Source: Clostridium estertheticum
GTDB taxonomy: Bacteria > Bacillota > Clostridia > Clostridiales > Clostridiaceae
Length of the DNA: 64,000 nt
Reading direction: 5' to 3'
Assembly (NCBI RefSeq): GCF_011065935.2
Contig: NZ_JAAMNH020000001.1
Location: 4,609,001 to 4,673,000, forward strand
Shown here piece by piece: positions 53,502 to 62,546 of the stretch. The notes under the pieces were generated by a model. That model made no database searches. It was given only the letters and a program-made list of their open reading frames with translations, and was not told the origin of the DNA. The translations under genes and the position numbers were made by a program. Numbering within the stretch: position 1 is the first letter of the stretch; each line of letters begins with the position of its first letter.

Positions 53502-54698
53502 TTATTTATTTGTAAGAGCTTCAATTCCTGGTAACAATTTACCCTCTAAAAATTCAAGTGACGCTCCACCACCTGTAGATATGTGAGTCATCTTATCTCC
53601 GAATCCTAATTGGTTAACTGCAGCTGCACTATCTCCACCGCCTATTACAGTAGTTCCGTCAACCTTTGACATAGCTTCAGCTACTGCTATAGTTCCCTTT
53701 GCGAAATTTGCAAATTCAAATACTCCCATTGGTCCGTTCCAAATAATAGTTTTAGCTATGCTTATAGCACCTTTATACATTTCTGCAGTCTTAGGTCCAA
53801 TATCAAGTCCCATATATCCATCTGGGATATTTTGATTATCAGTTACTACTGGTTCTGCCTCAGCTGAAAATCTATTTGCAACAATGTGATCCACTGGTAA
53901 CAAGAACTTAACTCCTTTAGACTCAGCTCTTTGCATCATATCTTTAGCATATTCTACTTTGTCTTCCTCAACTAGTGAACTTCCAATAGAATAACCACCA
54001 GCTTTTAAGAATGTGTAGGCCATTCCTCCACCAATTACTAAAGTATCTACTTTTTCAAGCAAATTAGCAATAACATCTATTTTATCTGAAACCTTAGCTC
54101 CACCTAAAATTGCCACGAAAGGTCTAACTGGGTTATCTACTGCTTCTCCTAAGAATTTTAATTCCTTTTGAATTAAATATCCACATACTGAAGTTTCAAT
54201 AAATTGCGTTACTCCAACCGTAGAGCAATGTGCTCTATGAGCTGTTCCAAAGGCATCATTTACAAATACATCTGCAAGGGATGCGAGTTCCTTAGAAAAA
54301 TTTTCACTGTTTTTAGTTTCTTCTTTTCTATATCTTGTATTTTCTAATAATAAAACATCTCCGTTTTCCATTTCTGATACGGCAGATTTCACTTTATCAC
54401 TAACTACATTTGGGTCTGCTGCAAAAATTACTACTTCTCCTAGCATTTCACTTAATTTCTTAGCAACTGGTGCTAGTGAAAGCTCAGGTCTTGGCTCTCC
54501 ACTTGGTTTCCCAAGGTGTGAACATAAAATAACTTTTGCTCCATTTTTAACTAAATAATTTATTGTAGGCATTGCACCTTCTAGTCTGGTTACATCTGTA
54601 ATTACACCCTCACTTAATGGCACATTAAAATCACATCTAACTAAAACCCTTTTACCTTTAACCTGGATATCTTCTATAGTTTTTTTATTAAATTTCAT
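53502..54698 (-). CDS. pgk: phosphoglycerate kinase
   Basis: Makes ATP from 1,3-bisphosphoglycerate. 398 aa. N-terminal substrate residues RCDFNVPL and HLGKPSG, the central FVNDAFGTAHRAH, and C-terminal nucleotide motifs GPMGVFE and GGGDSAAA are intact. The ATG at 54698 (MKFNKKTI) has AGGAG 7 nt upstream; starts 2 or 11 codons earlier are less suitable. Lies between gap and tpiA. Confidence 0.97.
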   Translation of the reverse strand: MKFNKKTIEDIQVKGKRVLVRCDFNVPLSEGVITDVTRLEGAMPTINYLVKNGAKVILCSHLGKPSGEPRPELSLAPVAKKLSEMLGEVVIFAADPNVVSDKVKSAVSEMENGDVLLLENTRYRKEETKNSENFSKELASLADVFVNDAFGTAHRAHCSTVGVTQFIETSVCGYLIQKELKFLGEAVDNPVRPFVAILGGAKVSDKIDVIANLLEKVDTLVIGGGMAYTFLKAGGYSIGSSLVEEDKVEYAKDMMQRAESKGVKFLLPVDHIVANRFSAEAEPVVTDNQNIPDGYMGLDIGPKTAEMYKGAISIAKTIIWNGPMGVFEFANFAKGTIAVAEAMSKVDGTTVIGGGDSAAAVNQLGFGDKMTHISTGGGASLEFLEGKLLPGIEALTNK

Positions 54699-54902
54699 AC
54701 ACATTCTCCTCTCATACTGTTTATTATACAAAACTCAGATAACTTACAATGATTATTGTTAGTATAAATTTCACTTGCTATTCCTATATTTAAAAAGGCC
54801 TGATTTCATAGATTAACTATAAAACCAAACCTTAATATTATACTTACTGTTTGCCTACAGTTAGATTATAGTATGCTAACAGTTTTATAGTAAAATTAAT
54901 TC

Positions 54903-55910
54903 TTATAGTCTGTCTGCAACATATTTAGTTAAATCTGCGAGTCTATTTGAATAACCCCATTCATTATCATACCAAGCTACAACTTTAACCATGTTATCTC
55001 CAATAACCATAGTTGATGGTGCATCAATTATAGAAGATCTTTCGTCTCCTCTAAAATCAATTGAAACTAATGGTTCTTCACAGAATCCAAGAATTCCTTT
55101 CATTGTAGTTTCAGAAGCCTTCTTAAATGCTGCATTTATCTCTTCTGCAGTAACATTCTTTGAAAGTTCACATACTAAATCTGTACATGAAACTGTTGGA
55201 GTTGGAACTCTTAATGAGAATCCGTTTAATTTTCCTTTTAATTGTGGTAGAACTAATGCTACAGCTTTTGCAGCTCCAGTAGTAGTTGGAATCATTGATT
55301 CACAAGCAGCTCTTGCACGTCTCATATCACTATGTGGAGCATCTAATAATCTTTGATCTCCAGTATATGAATGAATTGTAGTCATTAAACCTTTAACTAT
55401 TCCAAATTCTTGGTCTAAAACTTTAGCAAATGGTGCTAAACAGTTTGTTGTACATGACGCATTTGAAATTATGTTATGTTTTGCTGCATCGTACTTTTCT
55501 TCGTTAACTCCTAGTACTATTGTTATATCTTCATTTTTTGCTGGTGCTGATATAAGAACTTTTTTAACACTTCCGCCTAAATGTGCATTTGCTTTAGTAG
55601 CATCTGTAAAGAATCCTGTAGATTCTATTATTATTTCTGCTCCAAGTGAATTCCAATCTATGTTTTTTGGATCTCTTTCTGCGAATATTTTAATTTCTTT
55701 TCCATTAACAACTATTGAGCTTTCTTTAGCTTCTACAGTTCCGTTAAATTTTCCATAAAGTGAATCATATTTTAAAAGATGAGCAAGTGTTGCAGCATCT
55801 GTTAAGTCATTGATTCCTACTATCTGTAATTCTGTAGCATAGTTTGCCACTAGTGCTTTAAATACATTTCTTCCTATTCTACCAAATCCATTTATTCCTA
55901 CTTTTATCAT
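54903..55910 (-). CDS. gap: glyceraldehyde-3-phosphate dehydrogenase
   Basis: NAD-dependent oxidation and phosphorylation of glyceraldehyde 3-phosphate. 335 aa. Rossmann start GINGFGRIGRNVF, an NAD-selecting acidic context around INDLTD, catalytic Cys153 in SNASCTTN, and the C-terminal WYDNEWGYSNR. It follows cggR by about 80 bp, as in the Bacillus gapA operon. Confidence 0.97.
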   Translation of the reverse strand: MIKVGINGFGRIGRNVFKALVANYATELQIVGINDLTDAATLAHLLKYDSLYGKFNGTVEAKESSIVVNGKEIKIFAERDPKNIDWNSLGAEIIIESTGFFTDATKANAHLGGSVKKVLISAPAKNEDITIVLGVNEEKYDAAKHNIISNASCTTNCLAPFAKVLDQEFGIVKGLMTTIHSYTGDQRLLDAPHSDMRRARAACESMIPTTTGAAKAVALVLPQLKGKLNGFSLRVPTPTVSCTDLVCELSKNVTAEEINAAFKKASETTMKGILGFCEEPLVSIDFRGDERSSIIDAPSTMVIGDNMVKVVAWYDNEWGYSNRLADLTKYVADRL

Positions 55911-55989
55911 TTGACAAAACCTCCTAAATTTTTATAAAATAATTATATGTAAATATATAATTTTCTCTTTTACAAAATCATTATATAGT

Positions 55990-57024
55990 TTACTCTTTTT
56001 TCTCTAGAATATTTATAATTTCTTTCGCAGCTGCTTCATCAATTATTAAAACTGCGCTTGAACGATTGATTTCAGTTGCTATAATGGCTCTAGCTTTATT
56101 TTTTCCAGCTGCTACCGCAATTAGGGTTTTAATATTTTTGACATCTTCATTTTTCACCCCAATAGTAGGTGTAGAATGAACTATTTTTCCTAATTCATTG
56201 TAATAATGTCCAAAAGTCTCTCCTACAGCACCTAATTCTTTTAGGTCCTTTATATCCTCTTCCGATAGACCTCTTTTCCTAGCCATGTCTGTAGCGATTC
56301 CTATGCCATAAATAAGAACTTCGGCACTTCTGATTTTTTCAATTATGTTTTTTATTTCTTTTTCATTTAATATAGTTTCAAGTGCCGCATTGCTCAAATT
56401 ATCAGGTGCATGAAGTAATTCATAATTACCCCCAATTTTATCTGCAAGTCTTGCCACTAATGTATTAGCTTGAATTTCTACGTTTCTTGCCATACCGCCT
56501 CTAGCTGGAAGCACTAAAATATTGTTATATTTATTATTTTTAGTAAAACCCTCTACAACTTGTTTAACTGTTGATCCACCTGTTATTGCAATTATACTAT
56601 TATCTTTAATAATGTCCATGGCATAACTAGCAGCTACTTTTCCAAGTTCTTTAAGCACACTTTTATCGATGTCTACATCTCCAGGAACAACTATAACTTG
56701 GTGAAGATTTAAATATTTCTCAATAAACTTCTCAATTTTTGATAAGCCTTTAATCTCATGAATAAAACCTTTTAACTTATTTATAATTTCTTCTCCATCA
56801 GTTGTTATAAACATGCCTGATGCATTAACCTCAATTAAATTCTGAGATTTCAAAAAGTTTATTTCATTTCTTACTATTCTCTCGCTTATATTCATGTCAT
56901 TCGCCAAAATTCTTCGTCCTATAGGTCCATCATAATATATCACTCTTAGTATATCATACCTTTTTTGGAGAAGTTCTATAAGTTCTGGCACTACCTTTTG
57001 TTGTAATTTTAATATATTCAGCAC
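55990..57024 (-). CDS. cggR: central glycolytic genes regulator CggR
   Basis: SorC-family repressor of the lower glycolytic genes, released by fructose 1,6-bisphosphate. 344 aa. The N-terminal winged helix-turn-helix (about 15-75) includes NISERIVRNEINFLKSQ. The effector domain has ITGGSTVKQVVEGF and PARGGMARNVEIQAN, which bind the sugar phosphate. The start is GTG at 57024, 5 nt after AGAGAGGTG. An operator matching the known CggR site stands directly upstream, so it should control its own operon. Confidence 0.94.
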   Translation of the reverse strand: MLNILKLQQKVVPELIELLQKRYDILRVIYYDGPIGRRILANDMNISERIVRNEINFLKSQNLIEVNASGMFITTDGEEIINKLKGFIHEIKGLSKIEKFIEKYLNLHQVIVVPGDVDIDKSVLKELGKVAASYAMDIIKDNSIIAITGGSTVKQVVEGFTKNNKYNNILVLPARGGMARNVEIQANTLVARLADKIGGNYELLHAPDNLSNAALETILNEKEIKNIIEKIRSAEVLIYGIGIATDMARKRGLSEEDIKDLKELGAVGETFGHYYNELGKIVHSTPTIGVKNEDVKNIKTLIAVAAGKNKARAIIATEINRSSAVLIIDEAAAKEIINILEKKE

Positions 57025-57036
57025 TTGAACACCTCT

Positions 57037-57076
57037 CTGGACTATTTAAGTCCCAGCACATATTTTTTGTTCCCAC
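57037..57076 (-). promoter_or_regulatory. CggR operator
   Basis: The minus strand has GTGGGAACAAAAAATATGTGC followed by TGGGACTTAAATAGTCCAG. These two tandem half-sites with GGGAC/GTCC cores copy the layout of the Bacillus CggR operator, with the second half-site closest to ideal. It lies between the -10 box and the start codon, where a bound repressor would block polymerase. Confidence 0.8.
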
Positions 57077-57080
57077 TTAC

Positions 57081-57109
57081 ATTATAGATGAAATACTAAC
57101 TTTTTTAAA
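57081..57109 (-). promoter_or_regulatory. promoter of the cggR-glycolytic operon
   Basis: TATAAT (57086-57081) with a weak TTTAAA-like -35 about 17 bases upstream. Transcription would start near 57074, at the edge of the operator. A small hairpin ACTAA/TTAGT overlaps the -35 region. Confidence 0.55.
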
Positions 57110-57170
57110 TTAGTATTTGAAAAAAAGTTGTTAACATTTTGTTAACTAGAGGATTAATTTAATATTTCAC

Positions 57171-58565
57171 CTAAAATCTTTTACGTTTACTAGAACTCTT
57201 AATTCCAAGTTCTTCTCTATATTTTGCTACAGTTCTTCTTGAAATATTCATACCTTCTATGTTTAATCGATTAGAAATAATTTGATCTGATAGTGGCTTC
57301 TTTTGCTCTTCGTGATCCACCATTTCCTTTATTGCGCTCTTAATATTAATTGTAGATATATCCTCTCCACCTATAACCGAGGTAATTCCGTTAGTAAATA
57401 AATCCTTTATTTTAATGATTTTACCACTATTTACGCTAACATATTTTTCTCTAATTGCCCGACTTATAGTGGATTCATGCATTTCTAAATTATTAGCAAT
57501 TCTTTTAAGTGTCATTGGTTTTAAGTATTGGTCGCCGTCATCGAAATATTCCTTTTGAACCTCTAAAATCTCTTCCAAAACTCTATACACAGTATTTTTT
57601 CTTTGTTCAATGCTTTTAATAAGAAACATTGCACTATTAATTTTATCTTTTACGTATTCTACTGCCTCTGCGTCTTTTCCGCTATTAATAATTTCCTTAT
57701 ATAATGAATTTATATTAAGCTTTGGTAGCACATCTTCGTTCATAGAAATAAAATATTGATCATTAATCTTATTAATGTAGGCATCTGGTACAATATATTT
57801 AACCGTCTCACCAGTATAAAATCCTCTTGATGGCTTAGGCTCTAAAGTTTTTATTATGTCTACATATTTCTGAACATGAGTAATTGTAATTTTCAGTTCT
57901 TTAGCTATAACATTATATTTATTTTCTGCCAATAATTCTAAATACTCTTCAATGATTTTATAGATATTTTCATCATTATTGCCCAGGTTATATAATTGAA
58001 TTTTTAAACATTCTTTTAAATTCCTAGCTCCGATTCCTTGAGGGTCTAAGGATTGGAGAATTTTAAGTGCATCTTCAGCCACTTCATTTGATATTCTAAG
58101 CTCCTTGCATATATCAGATAATTCTGCAGACAAATATCCTTTTGTATCTAAGTTTTCCACCATGTATTTGCATATGTCCAGGATTTCAGGTTTTTCAGTT
58201 AATTCTCCTATTTGCTCCATAAGATAATCTTTAAGAGATTTTTCCTGTGCAATATAATAAAAAGGTGAGACTTCTTCATTCTCAGCCTTAGAACTGTGAT
58301 TTTTTACTTTGTAATCATCTTTTTCAAGATATTTAATTATTTCTTTATAATCCTTTGCTTCTTTATAATCATTTGCTTCATTGCTATTGCTTCTAGTATT
58401 TTGTAAATCTTTTTCCTCTAGCACCGGATTTTCTTGCATCTCTTTATTTACATATTGACCCAGTTCGTATGCTGACATTTGAAGAAGTTTAACAGACATC
58501 TGCATTTCTTGCGTCATTATTAATTTTTGTTCTTGGATCAAATTCAAACCAAAATTAATGTTCAT
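57171..58565 (-). CDS. rpoN: RNA polymerase sigma-54 factor
   Basis: Alternative sigma factor requiring AAA+ activators. 464 aa. Gln-rich region I (LIQEQKLIMTQEMQMSVKLLQ), acidic region II, the core-binding domain, a helix-turn-helix near MTLKRIANNLEMHESTISRAI, and the RpoN box SRRTVAKYREELGI close to the C-terminus. The start at 58565 (MNINFGL) is favoured by GAGGTGA 8 nt upstream. No -24/-12 promoter or enhancer-binding activator was recognised in the window. It stands in front of cggR, a common clostridial order. Confidence 0.95.
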   Translation of the reverse strand: MNINFGLNLIQEQKLIMTQEMQMSVKLLQMSAYELGQYVNKEMQENPVLEEKDLQNTRSNSNEANDYKEAKDYKEIIKYLEKDDYKVKNHSSKAENEEVSPFYYIAQEKSLKDYLMEQIGELTEKPEILDICKYMVENLDTKGYLSAELSDICKELRISNEVAEDALKILQSLDPQGIGARNLKECLKIQLYNLGNNDENIYKIIEEYLELLAENKYNVIAKELKITITHVQKYVDIIKTLEPKPSRGFYTGETVKYIVPDAYINKINDQYFISMNEDVLPKLNINSLYKEIINSGKDAEAVEYVKDKINSAMFLIKSIEQRKNTVYRVLEEILEVQKEYFDDGDQYLKPMTLKRIANNLEMHESTISRAIREKYVSVNSGKIIKIKDLFTNGITSVIGGEDISTINIKSAIKEMVDHEEQKKPLSDQIISNRLNIEGMNISRRTVAKYREELGIKSSSKRKRF

Positions 58566-58662
58566 TTTATCCATCACCTCATCTAAGTCAGATTATAAAT
58601 ATTATAACATAGCACAGTATATAAATATAGATTATGTCTTAAGGCACCTTCTATTAAAATAA

Positions 58663-58692
58663 AAAACTCAGCAAATGCTGAGTTTTTTTATT
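58663..58692 (-). terminator. terminator of the nucleoside importer operon
   Basis: Minus-strand stem AAAAAACTCAGC / GCTGAGTTTTTT followed by ATTTTA, 10 bp after the last permease gene. Confidence 0.93.
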
Positions 58693-58701
58693 TTTAAAAT
58701 A

Positions 58702-59655
58702 TTACCTCGATCCTTTATCATAGGGCTTCCCACTTGCCAATGGCCCTGTGGTTTTTCCAACAAAACCTGCAAGTGCAAGCATAGTAAGTACATATGGAAT
58801 AACATCGTATACTTCTGTAGGTAAATTCCAGCTAAGTCCCTGTGCAAAAATATTAAATGCCGAACCAAAAGCAAATAATAAACTAGCACCAAGGGCTCCA
58901 AAAGGCTTCCAATTACCGAAGATAACTGCAGCTAAAGCAATAAATCCACGTCCTGCTACCATTCCTTCTCTGTAAAGTGGAGTTATACCAAGGGATAAGG
59001 CTGCTCCACCAAGTCCCGCAAGCATTCCTGATAAAATAACACATAAATATCTTATTTTATAAACATTTATTCCTAGTGTATCAGCAGCCTTTGGATGCTC
59101 TCCTACAGCTCTAATTCTTAGTCCTAAAGGTGTTTTATATAATACATAATGTGAGACAAATACTAAAATAATTGCTAATATTACAAACCAGTTTAACTGA
59201 TCTATAAAATCACCTATTAATGGTATATTTCTAATCCAATTTGGGATGTTATAGGAAAGCCCTGTTACTATATCCGTTTGACCACCCTTGCCGTTAAATA
59301 GCTTAAATATTAAGAAGCTAGCAAGGGCCGTGGAAAAAAGATTTATAGCAGTACCTGAAATTACTTGATCTGCACGCAAATGTATACTGAGCACTGCATG
59401 TATTAACCCCAAAACTCCACCAGCTATAACACCAAAAAGTATTCCTATTAGTGGACCATACACTGGGCCAAGCAATGGACTAAACAAATAACTTCCATAT
59501 ACTCCAAAGAAAGCGCCTATTACCATCATACCTTCAAGGCCTATATTAACTACACCTGATTTTTCAGAAAATATACCACCGAGTGCTGCAAAAATTAGAG
59601 GCGTTGCTATTCTTAAAGTTTGCGCTAACAAATTTATTAAAATATCACTACTCAT
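58702..59655 (-). CDS. nucleoside ABC transporter permease (NupQ/YufQ-like)
   Basis: 317 aa BPD_transp_2-family permease with about 8-10 membrane helices and the signature GLEGMMVIGAF near residue 40. With the next gene it forms the heterodimeric channel of a BMP-type purine nucleoside importer. The ATG at 59655 follows GGAGGCGA and overlaps the stop of the preceding permease gene by 8 nt, so production of the two subunits is coupled. Upstream extensions encode a basic peptide and are not credible. Confidence 0.92.
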   Translation of the reverse strand: MSSDILINLLAQTLRIATPLIFAALGGIFSEKSGVVNIGLEGMMVIGAFFGVYGSYLFSPLLGPVYGPLIGILFGVIAGGVLGLIHAVLSIHLRADQVISGTAINLFSTALASFLIFKLFNGKGGQTDIVTGLSYNIPNWIRNIPLIGDFIDQLNWFVILAIILVFVSHYVLYKTPLGLRIRAVGEHPKAADTLGINVYKIRYLCVILSGMLAGLGGAALSLGITPLYREGMVAGRGFIALAAVIFGNWKPFGALGASLLFAFGSAFNIFAQGLSWNLPTEVYDVIPYVLTMLALAGFVGKTTGPLASGKPYDKGSR

Positions 59656-60754
59656 TTGTAATCGCCTCCTTTTTTTTCTTTTCCGAGAAGTACTTAACAA
59701 TATAATCTGTAGCTACAAATATAATAATTATAGCTTGGATTAAATAAACTATATCTTTTGGTATTCCATTTAATTGAAGAGTTCTAGCACTACTATTTAA
59801 TGTTCCGAATAATAGAGCTGAGGCTATACATCCAATAGGATTGCTCTTGGCAAGTAGTGCAACTGCAATACCATCAAACCCATAGGAGGGAAGTGCCATA
59901 AAGTCTTTTACATTATGAAGAACACCCGCAACCTGCGACGCCCCACCAACACCTGCTATTGCACCTGAAATCACCATAGCAAGTATTGTATTTTTTGCTA
60001 CATTGATTCCACCATATTCTGCCGCATGTGGATTTATACCAACTGCCCTTATTTCATACCCAACAGTAGTTTTCCATAATAGCCAGAATATAAAAATTGC
60101 TACCGCTATGGCAAGGAATACACTAACATTAGCTCCACTACCAGAAACAAACCTAGGAAGTTGTGCACTCTCTTGTATAGTTGCAGTACTTGCTTTACCT
60201 GGCACTCCAAAGCTAGTTCTTAATATAAGAAAATTAGCCAGTGCCATAGATATATAATTCATCATAATTGTATTAATAACTTCATGAGTACCTACCTTAG
60301 CTTTTAAATATCCTGGGATAGCTCCCCATATTCCACCGGCTACAAGCCCTGCAAGAATAATTAATACTATATGAATTACTGGATTTAATCCTGGAATAGT
60401 TCCTACAAAAGCCGCTGCTAGCATTCCAAGTATAAATTGACCCGCTACACCTATATTAAATAGTCCACATTTAAATGCCACTGCATTTGCAACTCCTGTA
60501 AATATTAGTGGAGTAACTTCTGAAATAGTAACAAAGGTTACTCTCTCATTACCAAACCCACCTTTATATATAAGTCGAAATAAGTCACCTAAAGCTGAAA
60601 AATACTGTAATATAGAATATCCTTTTGCCCACATTACAAAGAACACAGCAACAAATATGGAAACTATTATTGAAAGCAACGGAAATGCAAGTGTTTTAAG
60701 AGTGTTCTTTGCTATTTTAACAAATTTGCTATCTTTATTTTTAGCTTTATTCAT
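59648..60754 (-). CDS. nucleoside ABC transporter permease (NupP/YufP-like)
   Basis: 368 aa, with a basic cytosolic start and about 8-9 membrane helices. The family signature FNIGVAGQFILGMLAAAF is near residue 100 and the EIRAVGINPHAAEYGGI cytosolic loop contacts the ATPase. The ATG at 60754 has AAGGAG 9 nt upstream and overlaps the ATPase stop by 8 nt. Longer readings start inside the ATPase gene. Confidence 0.92.
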   Translation of the reverse strand: MNKAKNKDSKFVKIAKNTLKTLAFPLLSIIVSIFVAVFFVMWAKGYSILQYFSALGDLFRLIYKGGFGNERVTFVTISEVTPLIFTGVANAVAFKCGLFNIGVAGQFILGMLAAAFVGTIPGLNPVIHIVLIILAGLVAGGIWGAIPGYLKAKVGTHEVINTIMMNYISMALANFLILRTSFGVPGKASTATIQESAQLPRFVSGSGANVSVFLAIAVAIFIFWLLWKTTVGYEIRAVGINPHAAEYGGINVAKNTILAMVISGAIAGVGGASQVAGVLHNVKDFMALPSYGFDGIAVALLAKSNPIGCIASALLFGTLNSSARTLQLNGIPKDIVYLIQAIIIIFVATDYIVKYFSEKKKKEAITNE

Positions 60755-62288
60755 TATTTTTAACTCCTTTCGGTGTTTCAGAAAGAGTACCACCAGCCAT
60801 AAGTATACCAAGTTTTTTCTCTGTGGCATCACATCTATCTAGTATATCTACTATTTTACCATCATACATTACAGCTATTCTATCTGATAGTGATAGTATT
60901 TCATCAAGCTCTAAGGAAACTAATAAAACCGCCCTGCCCTTATCACGTTCTCCCACCAGTCTTTTGTGAATATATTCAATTGCTCCAACGTCAAGACCTC
61001 TTGTAGGTTGTGCTGCTATTAATAGTTCTGGATCTTTTGAAATTTCTCTAGCTGCTATAAGTTTTTGTTGATTACCACCTGACAATGATTCCGCGTTTAC
61101 CTCAGAATTAGGTGTTCTAACATCAAATTCGCGAATAAGTTCATCACAATGTTTTCTAATTTCACTGTAATTCATAACTATACCTTTACTAAACGGTGCA
61201 TTTTTATGAATTCCCAGTATTGAGTTTTCAAACAAAGAGTAATCTAAAATAAGCCCTCTCTTTTGTCTATCCTCTGGTATATGACCAACACCTGCTGACA
61301 TAATAGCTCTTGGTGATTTACCATATATACTTTTTCCATTTATTGTAATATTCCCACTCTTAGGCTTGCGAAGCCCAGTTAGAACCTCTAAAAATTCTGA
61401 TTGACCATTGCCATCGACACCAGCTATACCTAGAATTTCTCCCCCATATACTGTTAATTTCAAATTATCTACAGCAGGTAATCCTCTTTGATCGTTGGCA
61501 CAAAGATTTTCAATTTTTAATATTTCTCCTTTTATCATAGCAGGCTTCTTGTCCACGGTTAGATTTACTTTTCTGCCCACCATAAGTTCAGCTAATTCGT
61601 CTATACTTGTTTCTTTAGTTTTTACTGTACCAGTTACCTTACCTCGCCTAATTATAGTAACTCGATCACTCATACTCATAACTTCTTTTAATTTATGTGT
61701 AATAAGTATTACTGATTTTCCTTCTTTTTCAAGATTTCTAATTATATTCCCTAGTTCCACAATTTCTTGAGGTGTCAAAACTGCAGTAGGCTCGTCTAGT
61801 ATTAAAATTTCAGCACCTCTATATAGTGCCTTTAGTATCTCTACTCTTTGTTGTTGTCCTACTGAAATATCTTCTATGATTGAGTTTGGATTAATAGCAA
61901 AACCATACTTTTCTGAAATTTCTTTAACATCATGTATTGCTTTATTCATATCAATTTTAAAGCCTTTTTTAGGTTCAATACCTAACACTATATTTTGTGC
62001 CACAGTGAAATTATGTACAAGCATAAAATGTTGATGAACCATTCCTATACCTAATTTTATAGCATCATTTGGAGTAGATATATTTACTAGGTTACCGTTT
62101 ACATAAATCTCTCCTTTTTCTTGTTTGTATAGTCCATAAAGAATATTCATAAGGGTTGTTTTTCCTGCACCATTTTCACCAAGAAGAACGTGTGTTTCTC
62201 CTTTTAATAGTTCGAAATCTATATTGTCATTGGCAATAGTTCCTGGAAAAACCTTAGTTATGCCCTTCATTTCGATTACCTTTTCCAT
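60747..62288 (-). CDS. nucleoside ABC transporter ATPase, two nucleotide-binding domains (NupO/YufO-like)
   Basis: 513 aa with two ABC modules in one chain. The first has a full Walker A GENGAGKTT (about 36-44), signature ISVGQQQRVEI and Walker B ILILDEPTAVLT. The second has a degenerate P-loop (GVDGNGQSEF) but keeps the signature LSGGNQQK, as is usual for this sugar/nucleoside type. It powers import with the two permeases downstream. It follows the binding-protein gene after 258 bp that contain several hairpins. Confidence 0.94.
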   Translation of the reverse strand: MEKVIEMKGITKVFPGTIANDNIDFELLKGETHVLLGENGAGKTTLMNILYGLYKQEKGEIYVNGNLVNISTPNDAIKLGIGMVHQHFMLVHNFTVAQNIVLGIEPKKGFKIDMNKAIHDVKEISEKYGFAINPNSIIEDISVGQQQRVEILKALYRGAEILILDEPTAVLTPQEIVELGNIIRNLEKEGKSVILITHKLKEVMSMSDRVTIIRRGKVTGTVKTKETSIDELAELMVGRKVNLTVDKKPAMIKGEILKIENLCANDQRGLPAVDNLKLTVYGGEILGIAGVDGNGQSEFLEVLTGLRKPKSGNITINGKSIYGKSPRAIMSAGVGHIPEDRQKRGLILDYSLFENSILGIHKNAPFSKGIVMNYSEIRKHCDELIREFDVRTPNSEVNAESLSGGNQQKLIAAREISKDPELLIAAQPTRGLDVGAIEYIHKRLVGERDKGRAVLLVSLELDEILSLSDRIAVMYDGKIVDILDRCDATEKKLGILMAGGTLSETPKGVKNNE

Positions 62289-62316
62289 TTGCTTTCCTCC
62301 TTAAAAAGATTAATCA

Positions 62317-62418
62317 TCACCTCAGGTGACTCCATCACCTATGGTGCTGAAACGTCGTTAAAAACCCACTAAAGTGTTATGATTGCTGTGGTAATAACAT
62401 CACCACCTCTAGAGGTGG
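62317..62418 (-). repeat. array of short hairpins between binding protein and ATPase genes
   Basis: Four small palindromes stand in a row: TCACCTCAGGTGA (62317-62329), CACCTATGGTG (62336-62346), a GTTAT/ATAAC stem (about 62376-62398) and CCACCTCTAGAGGTGG (62403-62418). They are GC-rich for this genome. They may slow mRNA decay or reduce readthrough into the ATPase gene. Confidence 0.5.
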
Positions 62419-62462
62419 AGGATTTCCTTTTAAAACGTATCTAAAATACCATTATTTTTAGA

Positions 62463-62494
62463 AAGAGCTAGATGTAATACATCTAGCTCTTATT
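62463..62494 (-). terminator. partial terminator after the BMP lipoprotein gene
   Basis: Stem AAGAGCTAGATGTA / TACATCTAGCTCTT with a one-base loop, followed by a short T-rich stretch (TTTCT) on the minus strand. It is probably leaky, so the abundant binding protein is made in excess of the membrane subunits. Confidence 0.65.
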
Positions 62495-62546
62495 GTATAC
62501 TATAAAGCATAAATCAGTAAATAATAAATTTAAAAAAATATTAAAT

